Origin: DASQJL01 sp036380835
Lineage (GTDB): Bacteria > Eisenbacteria > RBG-16-71-46 > SZUA-252
Assembly: GCA_036380835.1 (NCBI GenBank)
Contig: DASVDZ010000036.1
Coordinates: 1-64,000, forward strand
DNA: 64,000 nucleotides
Reading direction: 5' to 3'
Position 1 is the stretch's first letter; each line of letters begins with the position of its first letter. The position numbers and the translations under genes are program-made. The notes under the pieces were generated by a model. It worked only from the letters and a program-made list of their open reading frames with translations, was not told the origin of the DNA and made no database searches. This document shows positions 26,301 through 33,516 of this stretch, one piece after another.

Positions 26301-26482
26301 GGCTCCTTCCCATCATGTGGGGCACGGGGAGCGGCGCCGACGTGATGAAGCGGATCGCGGCGCCGATGGTGGGTGGCGTCGTTACGTCGTTCGTTCTGGA
26401 GCTGATCGTGTACCCGGCGATCTACGCCTGGTGGAAGGGCCGGCGCCTGCCGGCCCGGCCCGCCGGCGCCCCCCGGGAATGA
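23342..26482 (+). CDS. cusA: CusA/CzcA-family heavy-metal RND efflux pump
   Basis: 1046 residues, family-normal. Twelve membrane helices in the RND pattern with two large periplasmic loops. CusA/CzcA signatures: TPLDAIPDLSDTQVIV, Asp in GAMVDASIIMVENVHK and Glu in AGLDAETGVVMLLYL (proton-relay positions), GTGSGADVMKRIAAPMVGG. Periplasmic methionines at APLSM and NEML fall in the segments that carry the copper-binding Met cluster in E. coli CusA, which favours Cu(I)/Ag(I) over Zn/Co/Cd. This is inference. The gene lies 10 bp after the adaptor and 13 bp before the cupredoxin gene, so all are one operon. Confidence 0.95.
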   Translation: MIEKLIAWCARNRALTLAFVLIAAAFGVRAVRNTPLDAIPDLSDTQVIVSAEWMGRSPDIVEDQVTYPIVTALRAAPGVQYVRGLSMIGDSFVYVVFKDGVDLYWARSRVLEYLASIQGKLPEGVTPRLGPDATSVGWVFEYALVDTTGRQDLSQLRSFQDWYLRYWLQSVDGVAEVASVGGFEKQYQVDLDPDRLESYGVSIDDVATAIRRSNNEVGGSVLEIAEHEHFVRGRGYIRSLADIESIPVKVDPNGVPVTLRQLGQVHLGPEQRRGIAELNGEGEVVGGIVVMRLKQNALRVIEGVKKRLEEVKGAFPPGVKLVITYDRSELIHHAVRTLWHELLQEMLIVSLVIIFFLFHFRSALIPILSIPIAVLFAFIPMDGQGLTANIMSLGGIAVAIGAMVDASIIMVENVHKKLEAWEVGGKQGPRNDVIVRALQEVGRPVFFALTVITVSFLPIFTLEATEGRLFKPLAFTKTYSMAFAALLAVTLTPALAAWFIRGRIRSEHAHPVSKRMISAYAPAVRFAVRRRRWIVFGALALMLSTIPVFLRLGSEFMPPLNEGTLLYMPTAPPGISSTEASSVLQQMDRKLKSFPEVATVFGKMGRAKTPTDPAPLSMTETVITLKPESQWRKGMTWERLIAELDAGMRFPGMPNIWWMPIQTRNEMLATGVRSAVGVKVYGPDLKEIEAIGVAIEKALQNVPGTRSAYADRVTGGYFLDFDIDREEAARYGLTVGQIQDVIEMAVGGMAVSQTIEGRERYTILVRYARQFREDPSILGRVLVPTSLGKPVPLAQVAKIVFRTGPPMIQEEDGQLLGLVSVDVADRPLGSYVADAKRAVSKEVALPPGYRLDWSGQFKYMERAQARLAFVVPLTLLIVFGLLYFNMRSVPEAALVMLAVPFSLVGAVWILFLLGYHLSVAVWVGMIALAGLDAETGVVMLLYLKLAHRDREAKGLLRDKEDLTEAIVEGAAHRIRPKMMTVCAILFGLLPIMWGTGSGADVMKRIAAPMVGGVVTSFVLELIVYPAIYAWWKGRRLPARPAGAPRE

Positions 26483-26495
26483 AAGGAGGCTCAGC

Positions 26496-26849
26496 ATGCA
26501 TCGCATGAAGGTCGTTCTCGTGGCCTCGGCCTCGGCGTTGTTCCTGGTCATCGTGGCGTGGGGTTGCGCGCCGCGTGCCTCGGGGCCGCAAACGATCCGT
26601 ATCGAGGTGACCGACCGCGGATTCGTGCCGGCGGAAGTCAAGGTTCGCGCCGGCGCGCCCGTCACGCTCCTCGTGACGCGGAAGACGGACGCGACCTGCG
26701 CCAAGGAGTTCACGATTCCGGACCTCGGAGTCCGTCAGGCGCTGCCCCTCGACCAGCAGGTCGAGATCGATCTCGCGCCTCACGCGCACGGCGACCTCCA
26801 CTACGTCTGCGGGATGGACATGGTTTCCGGCACGATCAAGGTTCAGTGA
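26496..26849 (+). CDS. Small cupredoxin-domain protein
   Basis: 117 residues, with AAAGGAGG before the ATG. An N-terminal export signal ends in a lipobox-like AWGC (Cys ~24). The rest fits a cupredoxin_1 fold: IRIEVTDRGFVPAEVKVRAGAPVTLLVTR, a Cys in DATCAKEF, and the C-terminal metal-loop-like HAHGDLHYVCGMDMVSGTI, with Cys, Met and His residues as candidate copper ligands. Such proteins are frequent partners of Cus-type operons and may bind periplasmic copper. It is the last gene of the efflux operon. Confidence 0.82.
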   Translation: MHRMKVVLVASASALFLVIVAWGCAPRASGPQTIRIEVTDRGFVPAEVKVRAGAPVTLLVTRKTDATCAKEFTIPDLGVRQALPLDQQVEIDLAPHAHGDLHYVCGMDMVSGTIKVQ

Positions 26850-26855
26850 ATGGAT

Positions 26856-26886
26856 GAGGTCGAGACGTCGCCGGCCCGGCGACCTC
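26856..26886. terminator. Candidate bidirectional terminator between convergent genes
   Basis: GAGGTCG (26856-26862) pairs with CGACCTC (26880-26886), and an inner alternative stem GTCGCCGG / CCGGCGAC (26867-26883) is also perfect. It sits 7 bp after the cupredoxin stop and 28 bp before the end of the opposing gene. No T-tract. Confidence 0.4.
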
Positions 26887-26914
26887 ACGAGCGCTGCGGC
26901 CCGGCGGCGCTCCC

Positions 26915-27868
26915 TCAGCGCGAGACGACGAAACGCCGGACGATCGTGCCGGCCAAGCCCTCGTAGCGGAGGAAATAGACGCCCGAGGGGACGGGCCGCC
27001 CGCGCCGATCGGTGGCGTTCCACTCCGCCGCGTACGGGCTCGCGCCGGCGCCCGAGCCCATGGCGTGAACGAGGCGGCCCTGGACGTCGTAGATGGCGAG
27101 GCGGCCACCGCCGGGAGACTGGATGCGCGCCCCGATCCGCACCGGGTTCGGCGCGATCCGGAGCGCCGGCGCCGCGATCGTCGCCTCCACCCCCGTCACG
27201 GTGCTCGACACGTCCACCGCGACCCCCGAGTTGTTCGTGAACGTGACCGGGTTCGACGGGCTCCCGGTCGTCAGGTTGAACTTCGTGCCGGAATCATCTG
27301 CCAGCGGGCAGGAAGGCAACGTGCCGAGCCCGGCGAAGCGGGTGAGGACCGCGGCCGCGGAGGTCGGGAGCGGTGGCGCCGCCGACGTGCCGACCTTGAA
27401 GGTCGTGACGTTTCCGTACGAGACCGCGTCGATGAGGCAGGTCGGCTTCTCGAAAGAGACCTGCCCGCTGGTCGGGAGGAGTCCGGCCGAGATCTGCAGA
27501 TCGGGCGTGATGCCGAAGTGCTGCTTGAACTTCATGGTCGCGCAGAGAATGTAGTTCCCCGCCAGCGCGTTCGCGGCGGGGAGGTCCGCCGCGAAGGTCC
27601 CGAGGGTCGACACTAGATTGCCCGCGCCGTCGTAGACCTTGATCGCCGCCCCGTTCACGAGGTTCTCCCCACCCCCCAGCATCTGGATCTCGACCGCCTG
27701 GATCGTGGCGTCGCCGTTGTAGCCCGCCATGACCTTCGTGATCTGGTTCAGGTGGAACGTGGCGGAGGCGGGTGCGGGCCATGCAAGGGCAAGCGCGGCG
27801 GTGAGATAGGCGATGCGGACGACCCCGCGGTGGGTTGCGGGCGGGCGGCGATCGGGTCGGAATGGCAT
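26915..27868 (-). CDS. Secreted protein with FlgD-like C-terminal module
   Basis: 317 residues. Signal peptide (VRIAYLTAALALAWPAPASA) and a beta-rich N-terminal region (FHLNQITKVMAGYNGDATIQAVEIQML near 36-62, INGAAIKVYDGAGN, ILCATMKFKQHFG). This resembles lamin-tail-like or extracellular domains seen in environmental FCB genomes. The last ~85 residues are a FlgD-like type-A sorting-style module (IAPNPVRIG, LAIYDVQGRLV, WNATDRRGRPVPSGVYFLRY, ending in VVSR). Function unknown. It stands alone on the minus strand, converging with the efflux operon. Confidence 0.75.
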   Translation of the reverse strand: MPFRPDRRPPATHRGVVRIAYLTAALALAWPAPASATFHLNQITKVMAGYNGDATIQAVEIQMLGGGENLVNGAAIKVYDGAGNLVSTLGTFAADLPAANALAGNYILCATMKFKQHFGITPDLQISAGLLPTSGQVSFEKPTCLIDAVSYGNVTTFKVGTSAAPPLPTSAAAVLTRFAGLGTLPSCPLADDSGTKFNLTTGSPSNPVTFTNNSGVAVDVSSTVTGVEATIAAPALRIAPNPVRIGARIQSPGGGRLAIYDVQGRLVHAMGSGAGASPYAAEWNATDRRGRPVPSGVYFLRYEGLAGTIVRRFVVSR

Positions 27869-28058
27869 GGGGCACCTCCGCGTTTGAGCGTGTCCGGCCG
27901 GCGCGCACGACCGGATCCATGGTCCCGTGATGGGGTAGCTACGGACCGATCCGTCGCCTGTGACGGGGAAACCGGGAGGTCGTTCCGGAGGGGCGGTCGG
28001 GGGAGCGGGGGCTGGCGAGGCGGAGCGTTGGGAGCGGGCGGAGGAGAACCCGCCGCGC

Positions 28059-29480
28059 CTACATCGACTTGACGGTGGCGACCAGCTTGGAGATGGAACT
28101 CTTGGCGTCCCCGAAGAGCATCATCGTCTTCGGATCGTAGAAGAGCTCGTTCTCGATCCCCGCGAAGCCGGGCTTCATGCTCCGCTTGAGGATGAGGATG
28201 TGCTGCGCCTTGTCGGCGTCGAGGATCGGCATGCCGTAGATGGGGCTCGACGTGTCGGTGCGCGCCGCGGGATTCACGACGTCGTTCGCTCCGACCACCA
28301 TCGCGACGTCGGCCCGCTCGAACTCGGAGTTGATCTGGTCGAGGTCGTACAGCTCCTCGTACGGAACGTTGGCCTCGGCCAGGAGCACGTTCATGTGCCC
28401 CGGCATGCGGCCCGCGACGGGGTGGATGGCGTACTTCACGGTCACCCCCTTCGCCTTGAGGAGGTCGGCCAGCTCGCGGATCGTGTGCTGCGCTTGGGCG
28501 ACCGCGAGGCCGTACCCGGGAATCACGATCACGAGCTTGGAGTAGGAGAGGATCGTCGCCGCGTCCTCCACCGAGACCTCCCGCACCGTCTTGCCCGCCA
28601 TGGCCGCGGCGCGGTCGCCCCCGCCCTTGCCGGCCGGGGCGCCGGCGCCGAACGCGCCGAAGAGCACGTTCGTGATCGGCCGGTTCATCGCCTTGCACAT
28701 GAGGATGGTGAGGAGCGTTCCGGAGGCGCCGACCAGGGTGCCGCTGATGATGAGCACCACGTTGTGGAGCGCGAAGCCGGTGGCCGCGGTCGCGAGACCG
28801 GTGAAGGAGTTGAGGAGCGAGATCACGACCGGCATGTCGCCGCCGCCGATCGGGATGACCGCGAGGACCCCGAGGGCGAGGCAGAGGCAGAGGAAGACGA
28901 CGAAGAGCTGCGGCCCCGCCGAGCCCCCCACGATCATGATCGCGAGCGAGAGGATCGCGAGCATGAGGATCCCGTTCACGATCTTCTGGCCCGGGTAGGT
29001 CAGGGCCTTCTCGGTCATCACGCCCTGGAGCTTCCCCCACGCGATGATCGAGCCGGTGAACGAGATGGCCCCGATCAGCGCGCCGACGATGATGCTGACG
29101 CCCTGATCCGTCGGCACGTGGGGCGACGTCCGGGTCAGGTGCATGTACTCGAGCGTCGAGACGAGCGCGGCCGCGCCGCCGCCCGAGCCGTTGAAGAGCG
29201 CCACCATCTGCGGCATCGCCGTCATCGCGACGCGACGCGCGGCGACCGCGCCGATTCCCGCCCCGATCACGAGGCCGACGAAGATGAGGCCGTAGGAGAG
29301 GATCTGGCGATCGAGGAGCGTGACGACCAGGGCGATCAGCATGCCGACCGCGGCGATCAGGTTCCCGTTCCGCGCGGTCTTGGGCGAGGAGAGCTGCTTG
29401 ATGCCGAAGATGAAGAGGACCGACGCGACGATGTAGGCGACGCGGATCGCCGTCGGGCTCAGGGCCGGGACGTGCATCAA
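28059..29480 (-). CDS. pntB: NAD(P) transhydrogenase beta subunit
   Basis: 473 residues. About nine membrane helices in the N-terminal half, then a C-terminal NADP-binding domain with the family hallmarks: VIPGYGLAVAQAQH, YAIHPVAGRMPGHMNVLLAEANVPY, DVAMVVGANDVVNPAA, and LKRSMKPGFAGIENELF. With PntA it couples hydride transfer from NADH to NADP+ to proton entry, supplying NADPH. It overlaps the pntA2 gene by 4 bp, and the three pnt genes are arranged as overlapping units. Confidence 0.96.
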   Translation of the reverse strand: MMHVPALSPTAIRVAYIVASVLFIFGIKQLSSPKTARNGNLIAAVGMLIALVVTLLDRQILSYGLIFVGLVIGAGIGAVAARRVAMTAMPQMVALFNGSGGGAAALVSTLEYMHLTRTSPHVPTDQGVSIIVGALIGAISFTGSIIAWGKLQGVMTEKALTYPGQKIVNGILMLAILSLAIMIVGGSAGPQLFVVFLCLCLALGVLAVIPIGGGDMPVVISLLNSFTGLATAATGFALHNVVLIISGTLVGASGTLLTILMCKAMNRPITNVLFGAFGAGAPAGKGGGDRAAAMAGKTVREVSVEDAATILSYSKLVIVIPGYGLAVAQAQHTIRELADLLKAKGVTVKYAIHPVAGRMPGHMNVLLAEANVPYEELYDLDQINSEFERADVAMVVGANDVVNPAARTDTSSPIYGMPILDADKAQHILILKRSMKPGFAGIENELFYDPKTMMLFGDAKSSISKLVATVKSM

Positions 29481-29773
29481 CCCTTCGGTCCCTTCTTCTT
29501 CACGAACATGAGGAGCATGCGATCGGTGACGAAGAACCCGCCCACCACGTTGATCGTACCCAGGATCACCGCGACGAAGCCGAGCGCCCGGGTCAGCGTG
29601 TGGTCGGCCGCTCCGAGCACGAGCATCGCGCCCACCAGGACGATGCCGTGGATGGCGTTCGTCCCCGACATGAGCGGCGTGTGCAGGATCACCGGCACCT
29701 TCGAGATGACCTCGTAGCCGATGAAGATCGCGAGGATGAAGACGGTCAGGTCGGTGAGCAGGGCGTCGATCAC
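29477..29773 (-). CDS. pntAB: NAD(P) transhydrogenase alpha-2 subunit (membrane part)
   Basis: 98 residues, nearly all membrane helices: LTVFILAIFIGYEVISKVP, THTPLMSGTNAIHGIVLVGAML-like segment (HTPLMSGTNAIHGIVL is a family hallmark), ALGFVAVILGTINVVGGFFVTDRML. In E. coli this region is fused to PntA; separate alpha-1 and alpha-2 polypeptides are the usual form in many other bacteria. 4-bp overlaps with both neighbours. Confidence 0.95.
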   Translation of the reverse strand: MIDALLTDLTVFILAIFIGYEVISKVPVILHTPLMSGTNAIHGIVLVGAMLVLGAADHTLTRALGFVAVILGTINVVGGFFVTDRMLLMFVKKKGPKG

Positions 29774-30960
29774 GGCCGGCTCCCGGCGGCGCCGGCGGCG
29801 GCGGGCTGGCCGCCCTCGAGGCGCTCGCGCGTCGGCGCGTGCATCACCTGGCCGTCATGGGTGACGCACGTGTCGCGGATGATGTCGTCATTGAAGTCGA
29901 GGTTCAGGGCGCCGTTCTTCACCATGAGGAGGAAGAGCGCCGTGATGTTGCGCGAGTACATCTGGCTCGCGTGGACCGGAACGGTCGCCGCGAGCTGCAC
30001 CGGGCCCAAGATCGTGACGCCGTGCGCGACGACGTCGCGGCCCATTTCCGTCAGCTCGCAGTTCCCGCCCTGGTCGGCGGCCAGGTCGACGATGACCGAG
30101 CCCGGCTTCATCTTCGAGACGTCCTCCGCCGAGATGAGCCGCGGCGCCTTCAGGCCGGGCACGCGGGCGGTGGTGATGATCACGTCGGCGTGGGGGATGC
30201 GCGCTCGGAGGAGCTCCTGCGCCTTCGCGCGGGCCTCCTCGGAGAGCGCCTTGGCGTAGCCCTGCGCGTCCTGCGTCTCCTCGGCCGAGAGCTTCGGTCC
30301 CACGAACGTCGCGCCGAGGCTCTCCACCTCTTCCTTGACCGCCGGACGGATGTCGTATCCCTCGACCACCGCGCCGATCCGGCGGGCGCTCGCGATCGCC
30401 TGGAGCCCCGCGACGCCGGCGCCGATCACGAGCACCCGCGCCGGCGCGATCGTGCCGGCGGCGGTGACGAGCATCGGGAAGAAGCGCGGCGCGGTGAGCG
30501 CGGCCAGGAGGACCGCCTTGTAGCCGTCGGCGGTGGCCATGGAGGAGAGCGCGTCCATGCGCTGGGCGCGCGTCGTGCGCGGCACGAGGTCCATGCTGAA
30601 GCTGGAGATTCTTCGCGCGGCGAACGTCCGAACGACGTCGAGGGCGGCGTTGGGCTTCAGGAACGAGACGAAGACCGCGCCCTCGCGGGGGCATTCGGCT
30701 TCGTGTTTGCCGCCGGGGCCGCCGGCGAGGGGCGGCTGGAGCTTCAGCACGACGTCCGCGACCTTCCAGAGGGTCGCGGTATCGGACTCGATGACGGCAC
30801 CGGCCGCCTCGTAGGCCGCATCGGAATGGTACGCGCCGGCGCCCGCGCCGGCCTCGACCAGGATCTCGACGCCGGCCGCCTTGAGCTGCTTGACGGAATC
30901 GGGCGTGACGGCGACGCGCCGTTCGCCGGGGCCGGTCTCCTTGAGGATCGCTACCTTCAC
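29770..30960 (-). CDS. pntAA: NAD(P) transhydrogenase alpha-1 subunit (NAD-binding)
   Basis: 396 residues, GTG start. Alanine-dehydrogenase/PNT N-terminal domain (KETGPGERRVAVTPDSVKQL) and NAD-binding domain (VLVIGAGVAGLQAIASARRIGAVV, GYDIRPAVKEEVESLGA, RVPGLKAPRLIS, MKPGSVIVDLAADQGGNCE). The mobile-loop ending (GPVQLAATVPVHASQMYSRN) is complete. It oxidises NADH for transhydrogenation with PntB. First gene of the three-gene operon, divergent from the DinB gene over 74 bp. Confidence 0.95.
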   Translation of the reverse strand: MKVAILKETGPGERRVAVTPDSVKQLKAAGVEILVEAGAGAGAYHSDAAYEAAGAVIESDTATLWKVADVVLKLQPPLAGGPGGKHEAECPREGAVFVSFLKPNAALDVVRTFAARRISSFSMDLVPRTTRAQRMDALSSMATADGYKAVLLAALTAPRFFPMLVTAAGTIAPARVLVIGAGVAGLQAIASARRIGAVVEGYDIRPAVKEEVESLGATFVGPKLSAEETQDAQGYAKALSEEARAKAQELLRARIPHADVIITTARVPGLKAPRLISAEDVSKMKPGSVIVDLAADQGGNCELTEMGRDVVAHGVTILGPVQLAATVPVHASQMYSRNITALFLLMVKNGALNLDFNDDIIRDTCVTHDGQVMHAPTRERLEGGQPAAAGAAGSRP

Positions 30961-31034
30961 GCGTTATGTTCCCTGGGCCGATGCGATCTCTTCGTCACCT
31001 TCCGGGCGTGGACACTACCAGAAAGGAACGGCAT

Positions 31035-31664
31035 GTGAAAAAAATAACGCACGTTCGGCGATCCTCCTCCGGTCCCATGTCCCGCTCCGACTCAAGGCGC
31101 ACTCGCGTCTCCGCGAAGCGCCCGCGCCGGGCGCCCGCCCCGCGCTCTCGGCTGAGCCCCGACGTCCGGGCCTACATCGAGAAGACCGATCGGTATCGCG
31201 CGGGGCGCGCGCCGATTCCGATCATGCGCGGCCACGCGGATCGCCTCGAGCGCGCGGTGCGCGGCCTGACGCGGAAGCAGATGCTCCGCCGCCCGGCGCC
31301 GGGAAAGTGGTCGATCGCCGAGATCCTGGGGCATCTCGTCGACACGGAGATCGTCTACGGGTATCGCTACCGGATGGCGCTCGCGCAGCCGGGGATGCCG
31401 ATCCAGGCGTACGACCAGGCGGGGTGGGCCGCCACGTTCACCTACCGGCGGCGCGGCGCGAAGACGATGCTCGCGCAGATCAAGGCCCTTCGCGCCGTGA
31501 ACCTCGACCTGGTGACGGGCGTCCCCCGGCCGTGGTGGCGGCGGCACGGGATGCACAGCGAACGCGGGCGGGAGCCGGTGCGCCGCACGCTGGAGCTGAT
31601 CGCGGGGCACGACCTGAACCACCTCGATCAGATCCGCGCGATAAGGAAGAAGTTCGGCTGGTGA
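31035..31664 (+). CDS. DinB-family protein
   Basis: 209 residues from a GTG at 31035 with AAAGG upstream; an ATG at 31077 is the alternative and would remove a basic leader (RRTRVSAKRPRRAP). The DinB four-helix fold is recognisable by its three metal-binding histidines: one in EILGHLVDTEIVYGYRYR and two in GHDLNHLDQIRAI (H-x3-H). DinB proteins are thiol- or metal-dependent transferases of mostly unknown substrate. The gene is divergent from pntAA and converges with the gamma-glutamyl hydrolase gene after 14 bp. Confidence 0.78.
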   Translation: MKKITHVRRSSSGPMSRSDSRRTRVSAKRPRRAPAPRSRLSPDVRAYIEKTDRYRAGRAPIPIMRGHADRLERAVRGLTRKQMLRRPAPGKWSIAEILGHLVDTEIVYGYRYRMALAQPGMPIQAYDQAGWAATFTYRRRGAKTMLAQIKALRAVNLDLVTGVPRPWWRRHGMHSERGREPVRRTLELIAGHDLNHLDQIRAIRKKFGW

Positions 31665-31678
31665 AGGGGTAGCGGGCT

Positions 31679-32410
31679 TCAGCCGCGCCGCGACGGCGCG
31701 CCGCGCGCCGCGTCGACGAGCGCCGCCATCAGGCGCCGCGTGAGCGCCGCGTCGGGCATCCGCTCGGGATGCCACTGGACGCCCACGTGAAAGGGAAGCT
31801 CCGGGCGCTCGATCGCCTCGATCACGCCGTCCTGGCCGCGCGCCGCGAGGCTGAAGCCGCGCCCCGGCTCCGCGATCGACTGATGGTGGTAGGAGTTGAC
31901 CACCGCGCGGTCGACGCCGGCGATCGCGCGAAGCCGGGAACCCGCCTCGAGCGCGATCTCGTGCTCCGGCGCCACGCCGTCCTCGTCGTCCTCGTGCTCG
32001 CCCGCGCCCGGCAGATCCTCCGGGATGTGCTGGAAGAGCGTGCCGCCCCCCGCCACGTTCAGGATCTGGCACCCGAGGCAGATGCCCAGGGTCGGGCGCG
32101 CCTCGGCCTCGGCCGCCGCGGCGTAGGCGAAGTCGCTCGCGACCCGCTCGGGAGGCGCCAGGAGCTCCGGCCGGCGCGTCGTCTGCCCGTACATCGCGGG
32201 ATCGAGATCGCCGCCCCCGGTCAGGACGATCGCGTCGAGCCGGTCGAGCACCTCGCGCGCCTCCTCGCGCGTCGCGACGATCGGCACGATCAGCGGGATC
32301 GCCCCGGCGCGCGCCACCATCCGCACGTAGGTCGAGAGGACGAAGTGTCCGTCGCCGCGCGTGCGGGTGGGTCGGATGTTGGGGGTGATGCCGATCAGCG
32401 GTTTCGCCAC
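31679..32410 (-). CDS. Class I glutamine amidotransferase-like gamma-glutamyl hydrolase (peptidase C26, PuuD-like)
   Basis: 243 residues. It begins with GITPNIR, carries the nucleophile Cys in LGICLGCQILNVAGGG, a His in NSYHHQSI and the C-terminal HPE triad motif (VQWHPERMPD). The family cleaves gamma-glutamyl bonds (gamma-glutamyl-GABA or gamma-glutamyl peptides). The exact substrate cannot be read from the sequence. It is the last gene of a four-gene minus-strand set (TauE, DUF885, hydroxyacid dehydrogenase, this gene) with gaps of 23-37 bp, suggesting co-expression. Confidence 0.88.
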   Translation of the reverse strand: MAKPLIGITPNIRPTRTRGDGHFVLSTYVRMVARAGAIPLIVPIVATREEAREVLDRLDAIVLTGGGDLDPAMYGQTTRRPELLAPPERVASDFAYAAAAEAEARPTLGICLGCQILNVAGGGTLFQHIPEDLPGAGEHEDDEDGVAPEHEIALEAGSRLRAIAGVDRAVVNSYHHQSIAEPGRGFSLAARGQDGVIEAIERPELPFHVGVQWHPERMPDAALTRRLMAALVDAARGAPSRRG

Positions 32411-32447
32411 GATGCGCGCGCGGGACGGGGTCCCGCCCTCCTCATCA

Positions 32448-33485
32448 TTAGTAGCCGCGTTCGAGATCGACCTGGTTCAGGAGCGGCCGTCCGGCCCGGT
32501 CCCGGTCCAGGTTGGCGCGGAAGAGCCCCATCGCGCGCCGCCAATAGCCCGTCGAGGTGCTCGAGACGTGCGGCGTGAGGAGCACGTTCGAGAGGCCATA
32601 GAGCTCGCTGTCGGACGGCGGAAGGCCTCCCTCGAAGACGTCGAGCGCCGCGCCGGCGAGATGCCCGTTCCTTAGCGCGGCCGCCAGGTCCCGCTCCACG
32701 TTGATCTTCCCACGCGCGACGTTCAGGTACCAGGCCCCGCGGCGCATCGCCGCGAAGGCGCGCGCGTCGAAGACCCCTTCCGTCTCGGGCGTGTGGGGCG
32801 CGGTCACGAGCACGGCGTCCGACTCCCCGAGCAGGCGGTCGAGATCGCCCGGTCCGAGCACCTGGTCCACGCGCGGCTCCTCGGCCGGGAGGCCGATCGC
32901 GCTCAGGAGATCCGGGTCGAACGCCTCGGCCCGCTCCGGGTGCCGCCGGAGCGCGACGACCCGCATGCCGAACGCGATCGCCCGCCGCGCGCACTCCCGG
33001 CCGATCGCGCCGTATCCGAAGATGCCGAGCGTCTTCCCGAAGAGCTCGCGCGGGATCCGCGACCCCGACCACCACGCCTCGCGCTTCATGCCCCCGGGGC
33101 CGGTCTGCTCCTCGATCGCCGGGCGGAATCCGCGGGCGAGCGCGATCAGCATTCCCATCACGTGCTCGGCCATCGGGATCGCGTGCACGCCGCGCGAGTT
33201 GGTCACCGCGGTCCGTCGCGCGCGGATCCCGGGCGTGAGGTAGGGCCCGACGCCCGCCGACGGCGTGTGGAGCCAGCGGAGCCGCTCCGCGCGGTCGAGC
33301 GCCTCGGCGCCGGGGAACCAGGAGAAGAGGATCTCCGCCACGGGGAGCGCCGCCTCGAGCGCTTCGTCGCTCCGCGCGCGGACGATCTCGAGGTCGGGGT
33401 AGTCCCGCGCGAGGGCGTCCGCCTCCGCGTCGGGGATGGACCACGCCTCCGATCCGTCGTCGAGTCCCAGCACCAGTCGTTTCAT
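32448..33485 (-). CDS. D-2-hydroxyacid dehydrogenase
   Basis: 345 residues; start set at the ATG at 33485 (MKRLVLGL). Standard NAD-dependent D-2-hydroxyacid dehydrogenase architecture: catalytic domain, then LGIFGYGAIGRECARRAIAFGM (GxGxxG), Arg in VNVARGKINVERDLAAAL, Glu in GAALDVFEGGLP, His in LTPHVSS. These are the catalytic R-E-H residues. It interconverts a 2-oxoacid and a D-2-hydroxyacid (glyoxylate, hydroxypyruvate or longer). The length is slightly above the usual ~320 because of an insertion near residue 210. It lies 31 bp after the DUF885 gene. Confidence 0.9.
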   Translation of the reverse strand: MKRLVLGLDDGSEAWSIPDAEADALARDYPDLEIVRARSDEALEAALPVAEILFSWFPGAEALDRAERLRWLHTPSAGVGPYLTPGIRARRTAVTNSRGVHAIPMAEHVMGMLIALARGFRPAIEEQTGPGGMKREAWWSGSRIPRELFGKTLGIFGYGAIGRECARRAIAFGMRVVALRRHPERAEAFDPDLLSAIGLPAEEPRVDQVLGPGDLDRLLGESDAVLVTAPHTPETEGVFDARAFAAMRRGAWYLNVARGKINVERDLAAALRNGHLAGAALDVFEGGLPPSDSELYGLSNVLLTPHVSSTSTGYWRRAMGLFRANLDRDRAGRPLLNQVDLERGY

Positions 33486-33516
33486 CGCGCGTCGCCCCCC
33501 TCGATCCACGGCGCCG

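Noticed and set aside
32448..33444. Alternative minus-strand frame within the hydroxyacid dehydrogenase gene
   Set aside because: Overlaps the dehydrogenase in another frame with shadow composition; the dehydrogenase has complete catalytic motifs.
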